Shown: positions 33,027 through 42,967 of the stretch, in pieces
Layout of the letters: each line of letters opens with the position of its first letter
Position numbering within the stretch: the stretch's first letter is position 1
From: Micromonospora sp. CPCC 205371
GTDB lineage: Bacteria; Actinomycetota; Actinomycetes; Mycobacteriales; Micromonosporaceae
Reading direction: 5' to 3'
DNA: 43,715 nt
Assembly: GCF_026130045.1 (NCBI RefSeq)
Contig: NZ_JAIBNX010000023.1
Span: 17,271 to 60,985 of the forward strand
Notes under the pieces: generated by a model
The model's input: only the letters and a program-made list of their open reading frames with translations
Told to the model about the DNA's origin: nothing
Databases searched by the model: none
Program-made: the position numbers and the translations under genes

Positions 33027-36000
33027 ATGCTTTCCCGGCTGCAAGCCCCCGCCCGCTGGACCGCGATCCTGGCGTTGCTCGCCGGTGCGGCTATCTTCGC
33101 CTTCCAACCGCCGGAACGGGACAGGTCCGGCGCGCTCGACCCCGACCTCGGCACACCGGTGGAGGCCGAAAGCGTCAAGGGCGCTCCGGTCGACCTGCAG
33201 GCCGAGGGTGTACGGATCCCGGACCGGACCTGGAAGGGGTCCGGACCGGTGGGCTGGCCGGCGGCGGGCACCAAAGCCATCCCGCTGCGCGCCACGACCG
33301 GTGCGGCGCGCGGCGGAACCGCGGAATTGCGCACCTTCGCCCAGGACACCGCGACGAAGCTCGGCATCGACGGTGTGGTGTACGAGGTGGCGTCCGATGT
33401 GGATGGTGGCGCCGATCTCGTGGTGGACTACAGCCGGTTCGCGGGCGCCTTCGGCGGCGGCTGGTCCTCCCGGCTGCGCCTCGTCGCGCTGCCCGGTTGC
33501 GCGTTGAGCCAACCAGACAAGCCGGAGTGCCTGACCGGCACCGAGCTGGACAGCGTCAACGACACCGCGAAGCAGACGGTCAGTACGACCGTGCCGGTCA
33601 CCGGCGGTGCCACGATCGTAGCGCTGTCCGCCGCCGCGAATGGTGCGACCGGCGACTGGTCGGCCACCGACCTGTCGCACGCGGGCTCATGGTCGCACGG
33701 CGGATCGTCGGGCGGCTTCAGCTACTCCTACGCCATGCGGGTGCCGCCGTCAGCCGGACCCGTGCCGGCGCTGTCCTTCTCGTACTCGTCACAGGCGGTC
33801 GACGGCCACACCTCTTCGTCGAACAACCAGGCCGGGCTGATCGGCGACGGCTGGGGCTATCACCCGGGCCTCATCGAACGCACCTATGTGGGCTGTTGGG
33901 GCGATGAGGGCGGCAACACCCCGGACGTCACCGGAGACCGGTGCTGGGACGGGACGTCCGACTCGGTCACCATCTCGCTCAACGGCGTGAACGCCCCGCT
34001 GGTCAAGGACGACAGCTCTGGGGCATGGCACGTCGCCGCGGACGCCGGTTGGAAGGTGGAGCTGCTCGGGGCGCGCGCCGCCGCGTCGTCCGCGACGTCG
34101 GAGCGCTGGCGGATCACCGCCAACGACGGCACCCAGTACCTGTTCGCGGCCCGCGCCGGCGCGACCGACTCCCGGTTGACCCAGCCGGTGTTCGGCAACC
34201 ACTCGGGCGAGCCCTGCTACAAGTCCGACGACTTCGCGGGCTCGTCGTGCGCCCAGGCGTACCGGTGGCTGCTCGACGAGGTGATCGACGCGCGTGGCAA
34301 CGTGACGCGCTACGAGTGGACCGCGGAGACCGGCCACTACGGCGCCGCCGCCGACGTCGACAACCGGAAAGCCTTCCACCGCGCCGTCCGGCTGACCAGG
34401 ATCGACTACGGACTGCGCGCCGACGACGCCTCCGCCGCCGCGACGGGCCGGGTCACGTTCTCCTACGGCGACCGGTGCGACGCCGACTGCCGCGACTCAG
34501 GCGGTGACGTGCGGCCGGCCAGCTGGCCCGAGACGCCATGGGACCTCGACTGCAAGGCCGCACCCTGCACCGACCAGCTCACGATGGCGTTCTTCGCCTC
34601 CCAGCGGCTGACGTCGATCGCTACGTACGTGCGCGAGGGGGAGTCGTTCACCAAAGTGGACTCGTGGGCGTTGAAGCACAGCTTCGTGGACTACGGCGTC
34701 GAGGAGGACACGGTGCTGTGGCTGGCGTCCATTCAGCACACCGGTCACGTCGGCGGCAGCGAGTCCACGCCGCCGGTCACGTTCGCCGGCACACCGATGG
34801 CCAACCGGGTGGAACACTCCGAAGGTGAGCCGTCCATCTGGCGTACCCGGCTGACCAGGATCGTCTCCGAGACCGGCTCGGAGACGCTGGTCTGGTACTC
34901 CGCTGAGGAGTGCAAGTGGGACGACCGGCCCAGCCCGCAGGACAACGGCCGCCGCTGCTATCCGATGTTCATCGACAGGGGCCCTCACGAGGAGCGGCTC
35001 GAGGAGTGGTTCCACAAGTACGTGGTCACCCAGGTCGCGGAGTTCGACACCACGGCCGGGCAGTTGCCACTGCGCACGTACTACACGTATGACACGGCCA
35101 GCGGTGGCACATCACGGCTGTGGGCCTGGGACAACAGCGAGTTCACCGATGACGACCTGCGCACGTACTCGCAGTGGCGCGGCTACGCCCAGGTGACCAC
35201 CAAGGTCGGCGACCCGGCCGAGGACACCCAGCTCACCTCCCACACCCGCTACTACCGCGGCATGGACGGCCAGCCCGACACCGCGTCGGGCACCGGGTCG
35301 CGCACCGTGAAGGTCACCGACGGCGAAGGCAACCAGCTGACCGACCACGCGACACTCGCCGGCGCGGTGTTGGAGACCGCCCGATACGACGGCACGACCG
35401 TCATCGACGCCACGGTGAGCCGCTACTGGACCAAACAGACCGCCTCCCGCGCTCACGACGGCGGCACCACCAAGGCATGGATGACCGGGGAGTCCCGCAC
35501 GGACACCCGCAAGCTGCTGGATGCCGCCACCGGAACCTGGCAGCGCACGCGCCACACCACCGAGTTCGACGACCGCGGGCGCCCGGTGGCCGGCTCGGAC
35601 CTCGGCGACCTCGCGGCACCGGACGACCAACGCTGCACACGCACCACCTACGTCGACAACGCCAGCAAGCACCTGTACGAGCAGCCGTCCCGCATCCAGG
35701 TCGTCGCCGTGCCATGCTCGGACACCCCGTCGTGGCCCGGCGACCTGGTCGCCGACCAACGGTTCTCCTACGACGCGGCTGGTGCCCAGACGGCCGTCGA
35801 GGAAGTGTCGACGCACGACGGCACATCGGCAAGCTGGGTCAAGACCAGCGCGTACACCTACGACCGCCTGGGGCGGCAGACCTCGGAAACCGACGCGCTC
35901 GGCAAGACCACTACCACGCGGTACACCCCCGCCGATACTGGCGTGACGACGTCAGCGACCACCACCAATCCACTCGGTCACGCGACGACCGTTCACAACG

Positions 36001-39000
36001 CGCCGGCATGGGGACTGCCAGCCAAGACCGTCGACCCGAACGGCCGGGTCACCGAGCTGGCCTACGACCCGCTCGGCCGCACCGTCGCGGCCTGGGGGCC
36101 GGGCTGGAGCCGCGTCGACCACCCCGATACGCCGACGGCGTCGTACCGGTACCGGATGAAGAACGACGGCCCGTCGGCGATCATGTCCTTTGTGCTCAAG
36201 GCCGACGGCGGGCAGCGCCTGGACGGCATCGCCCTCTTCGACGCGCTGCTGCGTCCCGTACAGCAGCAGGCGCCCACGCCGCAGGGCGGCCGGCTGGTGT
36301 CCAGCACCAGGTACGACACCCGTGGCCTGACCGAATGGACCTCCGGCCCGAACTGGGTCGACGGCGTGGGGCCGGGCACCGACCTGGTCGCGATCTCGCT
36401 GGGCGCCGACCACGCCCGTACGTTCCATACCTATGACGCGGCCGGGCGGGTCACCGCCGAGGAGTTCAGGTCGCTCCAGCGAACCCTGTGGACCACGCGG
36501 ACCAGGTATGGCGGGGCGACCACGGGCTGGATGGAGCGCACCGATCCGCCGTCGGGCGCAACGCCGTCGGCCACCATCGTCAACCTCCAGGGCGAGCCGA
36601 TCGAAAAGCGCGACTACCACGGCGCGACCGCCGACGGCGACTACGACGCCACGACCTACGACTACGACCGCCGGGGCCGGCTCAGCACCGTCAGCGACCC
36701 GGCCGGTAACCAATGGTCGTACGAGTACGACCTGAGGGGTCGCCGGGTGGCCTCGCACGACCCGGACACTGGCACCACCCGGGCCGTCTACGACGACGCG
36801 GACCGGTTGGTGGCCACCACCGACGCCCGCGGCAAGACGATCAGCACCGAGTTCGACGCCCTCGGCCGCGTCACCGCACGGTGGGCCGGCGCTCCTGGAA
36901 CCGGTGAGCTGCAGGGCAAGTGGCTCTACGACCAGGTGGCCGGCGGGAAGGGTCTGCCCTACGCTGCCGCCTCCTATGTGGACGGCAAATCGGTGACCAC
37001 GCAGGTGGCCGCGTACGACGCCGCCGGCCGGCCGATGAGCACCATCGAGTGGATTCCCGCCATCAAGGGACTGGAGTCACTGGCGGGGTCCTATCGTACG
37101 TCCCAGTACTACCACCCGGACGGCTCGGTTTCGCACACGAACCTGCCCGCGGTGGGCGGCTTGGCCCGCGAAAGCGTGACGTTCGAGTACAACGACCTCG
37201 GCCAGGCCACCGGTGTGTGGGGCGAGTACTTCGACGGCGCCGGCACGATCGTGGACTATGTGGACGGTGCCGCCTACACCGCCTGGGGTGAGCTCGCCCA
37301 GCGCGTACTGGGCGGCGCCAAGGGCAAGCAGGTTTACCAGACCTGGACCTACGAGGATGGCACCCGGCGCAGCGCCGAGTACCGGCTGTCCCGCGACGCG
37401 GTCGGCGCGACGAACGTCGCACACCTGTCGTACCAGTACGACCCGGCAGGCAACATCCTGTCCATCGCCGACGCGGTCACCGACGCACGCGGCGCACCGG
37501 AGCGCCAGTGCTTCGTCTACGACTATCTGCGCCGCCTGACCGAAGCGTGGGCGCAGGCCGGCACCGGTGCCTGCGCCGCCGGGGACAAACCATCCAGCGG
37601 CGATGTCGGCGGCCCGGCACCCTACTGGACCTCGTACGCCTACGACGTGACCGGCAACCGCACGTCGGTGACCCAGCGCCGCACGGATGGGACCAGAAGC
37701 ACCGACTCCTACGAGTACACCGACGGCGAGGCGCACCTGGTCGAGAAGCTCACATCGACAGCGGGCACCGACACCTTCGCCTGGGATTCGGCCGGCAACC
37801 TCACCAAGCGGGTGGTCGACGGTCATACCGAGACGCTGGCCTGGAACGCCCAGGGCAAGCTCGCCGCGATCACCGACGACGAGGGCACCACGCGGATGGT
37901 GCACGACGCGGAGAACAACCGCGTCGCCCGCATCGACCCCGACGGCTCGGCGACCCTGTTCGTGGCCGGGCACGAGGTCACCGCGGCACCGACCGGTGGG
38001 GTGACCGCCATCCGCACGTACAGCCACAACGGAGCCACGGTCGCCACCCGGTCGACTACCGAGGGGGTGGTCTGGATCGGCAACGACCACCAGAACACGT
38101 CGACGTGGGCCATCTCGGCGGCCACGATGGTGGTCACCCACCGCCGCCAGGACCCGTTCGGCAACGACCGCGGTTCGAACCGGCCGTGGACAGCCAGCCA
38201 GCAGGGGTACCACACCGGCACCGAGGACCCCAACGGCCTGGTCTCGATGGGCGCGCGGTTCTACGACCCGGCGACGGGGCGGTTCATCTCCCGCGACCCG
38301 ATCATCGCGTTCGAGGACCTGCAACAGGTCAACGGCTATTCGTACGCCTCGAACAGTCCAGTGGTGACATCCGACCCCAGCGGGCTGCGGGAACTGGAGT
38401 GCAGCACCGGACCCGGCTGCAAGGACGGCAGGAGTACCGGCGTCACGTGCGCGGCCGGTGGGTACGGGTGCACAAACAGCAACGGCGACAACCTCGGCAG
38501 CTGTGGATCGACGGGAACGTGCAACGACAACGGACGGGGCTCGGACACCGGCCTGGCGGGGGCGCTCGGCGGCACGTCCTACGAGCTGCCGGGAGGCAAC
38601 GAACTGGTCCTGTCGGGCGATGACGCCTACCTCAACGGCGTGCCTCTCACGGGTGCCTGGGATGACCCGCTCGAGCTGGCGCTCGACGTGCTCGAAACCA
38701 TGGAGGAGTTCGGCCTGTCCAACAGTGGTTGGGACACGGTGAAGGCGTTGTACCTGCTGTGCGAGAGCTCCGAGAAGTACCAGGGGTGCAACGGGTACAG
38801 CAGGGCACTGTCGGAGCTCTATGACGTCGCCATGTGTGCCACCGGCGAGGACTGCGTCGACTTCGAATACTGCAACGGAGTGACCTGCGAGTACGTGAAC
38901 GCCGAGGACGTTCTCGAATCGGCGACGGCGTTGGAGGAGGAGCACAACTTCGGCGACGGCGACGGATTCACCATGGCCCTCGCTTTCGCGTACGCCGGCG

Positions 39001-39272
39001 GCCTCGGCGGTGGGGGTGGTGACGCGTGCTCGGTGCACGGCCCGGGAGCGTCTCTGGCCTGTGCGGCGAACGGGGAGCTGGCGGTCGCGATGCAGGTGTA
39101 CTACGGCTGCGTGGACAATGCGAACGCGCCCAACAACGCGTGCCTGGGAGCGCTCGTCGGCGCGGCGACGTTTGGGATGAACACATACCTGATCTCCAAG
39201 GGCGACGCGATCCAGTCGCGGGGCGTTTGGGGCGGAGAGCTCAGGCTGGGGAATCCGTTCAACGGCACCTGA
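33027..39272 (+). CDS. Secreted Rhs/YD-repeat protein with unknown cysteine-rich C-terminus
   Basis: This is a 2081-residue giant from ATG 33027, with GAAAGG ten bases upstream. The N-terminal helix ARWTAILALLAGAAIFAF is a signal peptide or signal anchor. Residues about 225-275 are SpvB/TcC-like (FSYSYAMRVPPSAGPVPALS, then LIGDGWGYHPG). Residues about 910-1760 hold many YD repeats (YDPLGRT, YDRRGRLSTVSDPAGN, YDYLRRLTEAW). The Rhs core closes with GLVSMGARFYDPATGRFISRDP and NSPVVTSDPSGL near 1784. About 297 residues follow with no family I recognise, containing 16 cysteines and strong acidity. In polymorphic toxins that position carries the effector; no obvious immunity gene follows, so an effector role is only a hypothesis. 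Confidence 0.93.
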   Translation: MLSRLQAPARWTAILALLAGAAIFAFQPPERDRSGALDPDLGTPVEAESVKGAPVDLQAEGVRIPDRTWKGSGPVGWPAAGTKAIPLRATTGAARGGTAELRTFAQDTATKLGIDGVVYEVASDVDGGADLVVDYSRFAGAFGGGWSSRLRLVALPGCALSQPDKPECLTGTELDSVNDTAKQTVSTTVPVTGGATIVALSAAANGATGDWSATDLSHAGSWSHGGSSGGFSYSYAMRVPPSAGPVPALSFSYSSQAVDGHTSSSNNQAGLIGDGWGYHPGLIERTYVGCWGDEGGNTPDVTGDRCWDGTSDSVTISLNGVNAPLVKDDSSGAWHVAADAGWKVELLGARAAASSATSERWRITANDGTQYLFAARAGATDSRLTQPVFGNHSGEPCYKSDDFAGSSCAQAYRWLLDEVIDARGNVTRYEWTAETGHYGAAADVDNRKAFHRAVRLTRIDYGLRADDASAAATGRVTFSYGDRCDADCRDSGGDVRPASWPETPWDLDCKAAPCTDQLTMAFFASQRLTSIATYVREGESFTKVDSWALKHSFVDYGVEEDTVLWLASIQHTGHVGGSESTPPVTFAGTPMANRVEHSEGEPSIWRTRLTRIVSETGSETLVWYSAEECKWDDRPSPQDNGRRCYPMFIDRGPHEERLEEWFHKYVVTQVAEFDTTAGQLPLRTYYTYDTASGGTSRLWAWDNSEFTDDDLRTYSQWRGYAQVTTKVGDPAEDTQLTSHTRYYRGMDGQPDTASGTGSRTVKVTDGEGNQLTDHATLAGAVLETARYDGTTVIDATVSRYWTKQTASRAHDGGTTKAWMTGESRTDTRKLLDAATGTWQRTRHTTEFDDRGRPVAGSDLGDLAAPDDQRCTRTTYVDNASKHLYEQPSRIQVVAVPCSDTPSWPGDLVADQRFSYDAAGAQTAVEEVSTHDGTSASWVKTSAYTYDRLGRQTSETDALGKTTTTRYTPADTGVTTSATTTNPLGHATTVHNAPAWGLPAKTVDPNGRVTELAYDPLGRTVAAWGPGWSRVDHPDTPTASYRYRMKNDGPSAIMSFVLKADGGQRLDGIALFDALLRPVQQQAPTPQGGRLVSSTRYDTRGLTEWTSGPNWVDGVGPGTDLVAISLGADHARTFHTYDAAGRVTAEEFRSLQRTLWTTRTRYGGATTGWMERTDPPSGATPSATIVNLQGEPIEKRDYHGATADGDYDATTYDYDRRGRLSTVSDPAGNQWSYEYDLRGRRVASHDPDTGTTRAVYDDADRLVATTDARGKTISTEFDALGRVTARWAGAPGTGELQGKWLYDQVAGGKGLPYAAASYVDGKSVTTQVAAYDAAGRPMSTIEWIPAIKGLESLAGSYRTSQYYHPDGSVSHTNLPAVGGLARESVTFEYNDLGQATGVWGEYFDGAGTIVDYVDGAAYTAWGELAQRVLGGAKGKQVYQTWTYEDGTRRSAEYRLSRDAVGATNVAHLSYQYDPAGNILSIADAVTDARGAPERQCFVYDYLRRLTEAWAQAGTGACAAGDKPSSGDVGGPAPYWTSYAYDVTGNRTSVTQRRTDGTRSTDSYEYTDGEAHLVEKLTSTAGTDTFAWDSAGNLTKRVVDGHTETLAWNAQGKLAAITDDEGTTRMVHDAENNRVARIDPDGSATLFVAGHEVTAAPTGGVTAIRTYSHNGATVATRSTTEGVVWIGNDHQNTSTWAISAATMVVTHRRQDPFGNDRGSNRPWTASQQGYHTGTEDPNGLVSMGARFYDPATGRFISRDPIIAFEDLQQVNGYSYASNSPVVTSDPSGLRELECSTGPGCKDGRSTGVTCAAGGYGCTNSNGDNLGSCGSTGTCNDNGRGSDTGLAGALGGTSYELPGGNELVLSGDDAYLNGVPLTGAWDDPLELALDVLETMEEFGLSNSGWDTVKALYLLCESSEKYQGCNGYSRALSELYDVAMCATGEDCVDFEYCNGVTCEYVNAEDVLESATALEEEHNFGDGDGFTMALAFAYAGGLGGGGGDACSVHGPGASLACAANGELAVAMQVYYGCVDNANAPNNACLGALVGAATFGMNTYLISKGDAIQSRGVWGGELRLGNPFNGT

Positions 39273-39326
39273 CGGCAGGTCCGGCGCTCCTGAAGAAATT
39301 AGCCCTAGCCACCAGCTCACCTGCAA

Positions 39327-39332
39327 GATAGT
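39327..39332 (+). promoter_or_regulatory. Candidate -10 element for a leaderless lyase transcript
   Basis: GATAGT lies nine bases before the GTG at 39341, so transcription could begin at or next to the start codon. The only purine-rich match (AAGG) is one base from the GTG, too close for normal initiation. I find no clear -35. Confidence 0.27.
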
Positions 39333-39340
39333 TTCAAGGC

Positions 39341-41851
39341 GTGAAGGTTTCGCGTCGTGCGGTGTTGTCGACCGTCCCCGCGGCCGTGTTGCTCGCGGCC
39401 GTGGGGACGCGGCCGGCACGCGCCGCGGCGAGCACGGATCTCGCCACGCTGATGAGCAACATGGTCGCGATGTTCGCCGGCACCGCGGAGTCGAACGCCC
39501 ACGCCGACGTCGCCGCGAAGCTGGCGGCCATCGACTCGACCGCCCGGACCTGGCTGACCGCCATGGATCAGGCGGGAGCGGGTGAGCTGTTCCAGGGTGT
39601 GCCGCTGGGCACGAACGACGTCAACCTCAAGCGGACGTCGCTGGGCCTCTACGAGATCGGGTTGGCGACGCGGGCGCCAGGATCGGCCCTGTACGGCGAT
39701 GTAGCGGTGCGGCGGCGCGTCATCGACGGCCTGGCCTTCCTGCACGACAACTACTACGGCGACCAGTCCAAGGGGTACTACGGCAACTGGCACAACTGGG
39801 AGATCGGCATCTCGACCGACGTCAGCCGGACGCTGGTGCTGCTGGCCGCGGACATCGCCGCGCATCGGCCCGACCTGCCGGCCACCTACGTCGCCTCCAT
39901 GGACGCCTACCTGCGCAACGGCCGCGACGGGGACGTGGACCTGAACTCCCGCTTCCACACCGGCGCCAACCTCGCCGACATCACCGCCAACCGGATACTT
40001 CAGGGCGCGGTCCTGGGCGACGGTGCCCGGGTCGGCAAGGCGGTCGCCGACCAGCTGACCGTGTTCGCCACCATCGACCCGTACGACCTGCGACACGGTG
40101 TCACCGACGGGTACTACGCGGACGGTTCCTTCATCCAGCACTCGTCCGTGGCGTACACCGGGTCGTACGGCAAGGCGCTGCTGACCCGGGTGGTGCAGAG
40201 CGTCAAGACCCTCGACGGGACGACCTACGCACAGGGCGGCGAGCTCGTCGGCGTGGTGCAGGGCTGGATCGTCGACGGCTTCGCTCCGCTCATCTTCGAG
40301 GGCTACCTGATGGAGATCGTCAAGGGTCGCGCGGTGTCGCGCACCGGCACCGGGTACGCCGACGTGGCGCAGGTCGTCGAGGCCATTGTGGACCTGTCCG
40401 GCTACGCCAGCGGCAGCGACGCCGCCGCGTTGCGCGGATACGTCAAGTACCTGCGGCAGTCGTCGCGGTCCGCGCTGAACCCGACGACGTTCGTCTCGCC
40501 GGTCAGCATCGTGCGGTACACCGACATCCTCGCCGACGCCTCGACTCCGGCCGCGGATCTGAGCGCCACCGAGCGCAGCGTCGCGTTCAACGCCATGGAC
40601 AAGCACGTCCACCGCCGCCCGGGGTACGCCTTCGCGCTGGCTCGAAGCTCCAGCCGGATCAGCAAGTACGAGTATATGAACGGCGAGAACCTGATGCCCT
40701 GGTTCCAGGGCGACGGCGCGTACTACCTGTACCTGTCCGGACAGGACCAGACGCAGGCGTTCGGCGTCGACCACTACGCGACGGTGTCGCCGTACCGCCT
40801 GGCCGGTGTGACCGCGCCGGTGGAGAGCCGGCGCACCATTCCCCAGCTCTACGGCACCATGTGGTACGAGAACCCGGCGCTCGGGTTCACCTCGTCGTCC
40901 GAGTCGCAGAACAGATACGTGTACTTCCCGCGCGGCACGAACGAGTTCTCCGGCGGCGCCGTGCTCGGCGCCTACGGCGTGGCGGGTCTGGTGCAGTCCG
41001 ACGACTTCGCCTACGCGGCCAAGCAGGCCGGCGACCTTCCGGACGACTTCGTCGCCTATCGCAACGCCGAGGCCACCAAGTCGTGGTTCATGTTCGACAA
41101 CGAGATCGTGGTGCTCGCCGCCGGCGTGGGGGACACCGCCGGCCGGGCGGTGACGACGACCATCGACAGCCGGATAGCCGCGGTCTCCGACGATGTCGTG
41201 CTGAGCGGAGAGCAGCGGGACGGCAGGGCCTGGTCCGGCACCGGCACCGGACGGCTGGAGTGGCTGCGCTACGCGAACGCGACGCAGGGTACGTCGATCG
41301 GGTACGTGTTCCTCGACCGGCAGCCGGCGACGGTCACCCTCGACGCGGTGACGGCCAGCCGGCGCGTCGTTCGACTGTCCAATCCGGACACGGCGGTCTC
41401 GAAGCGCGTCTTCTCGGTCGGTTACGAGCAGCCGGCCGGGGCGCCGCCAACGGCTATGGCGTACGCCATCGTCCCCAACGCTCCCGGCGGGGTGTTGAGG
41501 TCGCGCGCCGCCGTTCTCGTCAACACCACCCGGGTCCAAGCGGTCAAGCACAGCGGACTGCGCATGGTGGGCGCCAACGTCTTCGCCGACGGCGTCCACC
41601 ACGCCGGCCCTCTCGCCATCGACGGCCCTGCCTCGGTGATGGTGCGGACAGCCGACCACGGTGTCACGTCGATCGCCGTATCGGACCCGACCATGCGACG
41701 CGACACCGTCGCGCTCACCATCCACGGCCGAAGGATGCGAGTCGTGGCGGCGCAGGAGGGGGTGCGCGTCCGTCCCTGCGCCGGCGGCACGCGCATCGAG
41801 GTCACGACCAGGCACGCCTACGGCCGCAGCTTCACCGCGACCTTGCGGTGA
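39341..41851 (+). CDS. Family 8 polysaccharide lyase (hyaluronate/chondroitin/xanthan lyase type)
   Basis: The product has 836 residues. The N-terminus has a twin-arginine signal (VSRRAVLSTVPAAVLL, cleavage near ARAAA), so it is exported folded. The PL8 alpha/alpha toroid shows NWHNWEIGISTDVSRTLVLL, and the catalytic set fits the family spacing: Asn210 in TGANLADI, His267 in FIQHSSVAYTG, and Tyr276. The central beta domain includes ISKYEYMNGENLMPWFQGDG and the smaller C-terminal domains follow. PL8 enzymes cleave uronic-acid polysaccharides by beta-elimination; the exact substrate is not readable. It is 68 bases after the Rhs gene and converges with an unknown gene. Confidence 0.93.
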   Translation: MKVSRRAVLSTVPAAVLLAAVGTRPARAAASTDLATLMSNMVAMFAGTAESNAHADVAAKLAAIDSTARTWLTAMDQAGAGELFQGVPLGTNDVNLKRTSLGLYEIGLATRAPGSALYGDVAVRRRVIDGLAFLHDNYYGDQSKGYYGNWHNWEIGISTDVSRTLVLLAADIAAHRPDLPATYVASMDAYLRNGRDGDVDLNSRFHTGANLADITANRILQGAVLGDGARVGKAVADQLTVFATIDPYDLRHGVTDGYYADGSFIQHSSVAYTGSYGKALLTRVVQSVKTLDGTTYAQGGELVGVVQGWIVDGFAPLIFEGYLMEIVKGRAVSRTGTGYADVAQVVEAIVDLSGYASGSDAAALRGYVKYLRQSSRSALNPTTFVSPVSIVRYTDILADASTPAADLSATERSVAFNAMDKHVHRRPGYAFALARSSSRISKYEYMNGENLMPWFQGDGAYYLYLSGQDQTQAFGVDHYATVSPYRLAGVTAPVESRRTIPQLYGTMWYENPALGFTSSSESQNRYVYFPRGTNEFSGGAVLGAYGVAGLVQSDDFAYAAKQAGDLPDDFVAYRNAEATKSWFMFDNEIVVLAAGVGDTAGRAVTTTIDSRIAAVSDDVVLSGEQRDGRAWSGTGTGRLEWLRYANATQGTSIGYVFLDRQPATVTLDAVTASRRVVRLSNPDTAVSKRVFSVGYEQPAGAPPTAMAYAIVPNAPGGVLRSRAAVLVNTTRVQAVKHSGLRMVGANVFADGVHHAGPLAIDGPASVMVRTADHGVTSIAVSDPTMRRDTVALTIHGRRMRVVAAQEGVRVRPCAGGTRIEVTTRHAYGRSFTATLR

Positions 41852-41870
41852 AGCTCAGCACCGGAGCCGC

Positions 41871-42860
41871 CTACTGCTGTTCCATCCAGGTGTAGAGGGG
41901 CTGGCGGTGGGTCACGAAGTAGTCCACCGGCCGCTCCGGGTTCCAGTAGTCCCATGGGTGCTCGGTGACGTAGTCGTCACCGATCTCCCGGTAGAGCCGG
42001 TACGCCGCCTGGTAATGGTCGGCGCGGTGCAGCACGAACGCGAACGTGTTGTGCAGGCGCGGCCAGCCCGGGCGGCGCTGGTACGACGGGTGGAAGACCG
42101 ATCGCTCGGCGGCGGCCAGCAGCTCGGCGCTCACCTCCGGCTGCTCCAGATACCCGGCGCTGGCGCCGGTGCGGCCCAGGTCGACGTACTTCTCGATGTG
42201 TGCGTCGGCGATCGCGCCGTGTAGCGGGCTGCCGGGCGGCGCGTGGTGCGAGGCCTGCCGGGCGAACGCGAACATCTGCTCGTGGCTGCCGTGCCACTTC
42301 GCGGACAGGTACTGCAGCATCGCGCCGTGCGCCCACTTGTGCTGCGGATGGCGCTTGACCACCTCGGTGAAGCGGCGTCCCTGCTCGGTGAGGTCGACCT
42401 GGCGTCCGATCCCGGAGTTGAGCAGGAACGCCCGTGCGGTCGTGTCGTGCGGGTCGCGCTGTGCCACCTCGTCGAGGCAGTTGTCGGCGTAGACGATGCG
42501 GTTGAAGAACAGCTGGAGCTGCGCCTGCGGGGTCTGGTCGGCGTACGCGGCACCACGCGCCTCCCAGGCCCAGTAGACGGCGTGCACGCCCTGCACCAGC
42601 CGGGGAAGCGTCGACTGCGGCTCGGCCGCCACCCACTGCGGTATCCAGTCCTGGATGCCGGGGACCTCGCCGCAGATGGACAGGTAGAACGCGTGGTCGT
42701 CGCGATCGGTTATCGAGGAAAGGAAGTCGCGGGCCGTAGGCCAGTCGCGCCGCTCCAGCGCCGCCCGCAGGAAGCGTGCGGCCGGATCACCCTGGCACTT
42801 GTCGATCACCGGCCCAGCGGGCGGCGGTGTTGGTTCGCTCTTTCCACTGAACAATCCCAC
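41871..42860 (-). CDS. Uncharacterised helical protein, TPR-like
   Basis: I do not recognise this gene with certainty. It encodes 329 residues from GTG 42860 (MGLFSGKSEPTPPP), with no signal peptide or membrane span. The body is mostly alpha-helical with tandem tryptophan and aromatic-rich pairs (RDWPTARDFLSSI, HPQHKWAHGAMLQYL, DHYQAAYRLYREIGDDY), suggesting TPR-like repeats. Its start and length recall actinobacterial DUF4034-type proteins, from memory only. No ribosome binding site is visible; TATATC near 42904-42909 on this strand could be a -10. It converges with the lyase and diverges from the ABC permease gene. Confidence 0.75.
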   Translation of the reverse strand: MGLFSGKSEPTPPPAGPVIDKCQGDPAARFLRAALERRDWPTARDFLSSITDRDDHAFYLSICGEVPGIQDWIPQWVAAEPQSTLPRLVQGVHAVYWAWEARGAAYADQTPQAQLQLFFNRIVYADNCLDEVAQRDPHDTTARAFLLNSGIGRQVDLTEQGRRFTEVVKRHPQHKWAHGAMLQYLSAKWHGSHEQMFAFARQASHHAPPGSPLHGAIADAHIEKYVDLGRTGASAGYLEQPEVSAELLAAAERSVFHPSYQRRPGWPRLHNTFAFVLHRADHYQAAYRLYREIGDDYVTEHPWDYWNPERPVDYFVTHRQPLYTWMEQQ

Positions 42861-42967
42861 GGCGAAGGACTGTACCCGGCGCCCGGAGACGGGGTAGTGC
42901 TAGATATACCCAGAAGACTCCACCGTCCGTGAATGCCCTGGGCACCGCCCTTCGAGAGACTGATGGC
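42861..42967. other. Divergent intergenic region before the ABC permease gene
   Basis: These 107 bases contain an AT-rich island, TAGATATACC at 42901-42910, that could serve a promoter in either direction. No -35 partner is convincing. The permease start at 42968 follows GAGAG by about nine bases. Confidence 0.35.

Noticed and set aside
37077-39419. 780-codon open frame opposite the end of the Rhs gene
   Set aside because: The rightward frame contains the Rhs core and YD repeats, while the leftward protein has no family features. It is not an immunity gene.
39317-41815. 832-codon open frame opposite the polysaccharide lyase
   Set aside because: The lyase has its Tat signal and catalytic residues with correct spacing; the opposite frame is an artefact of GC bias.
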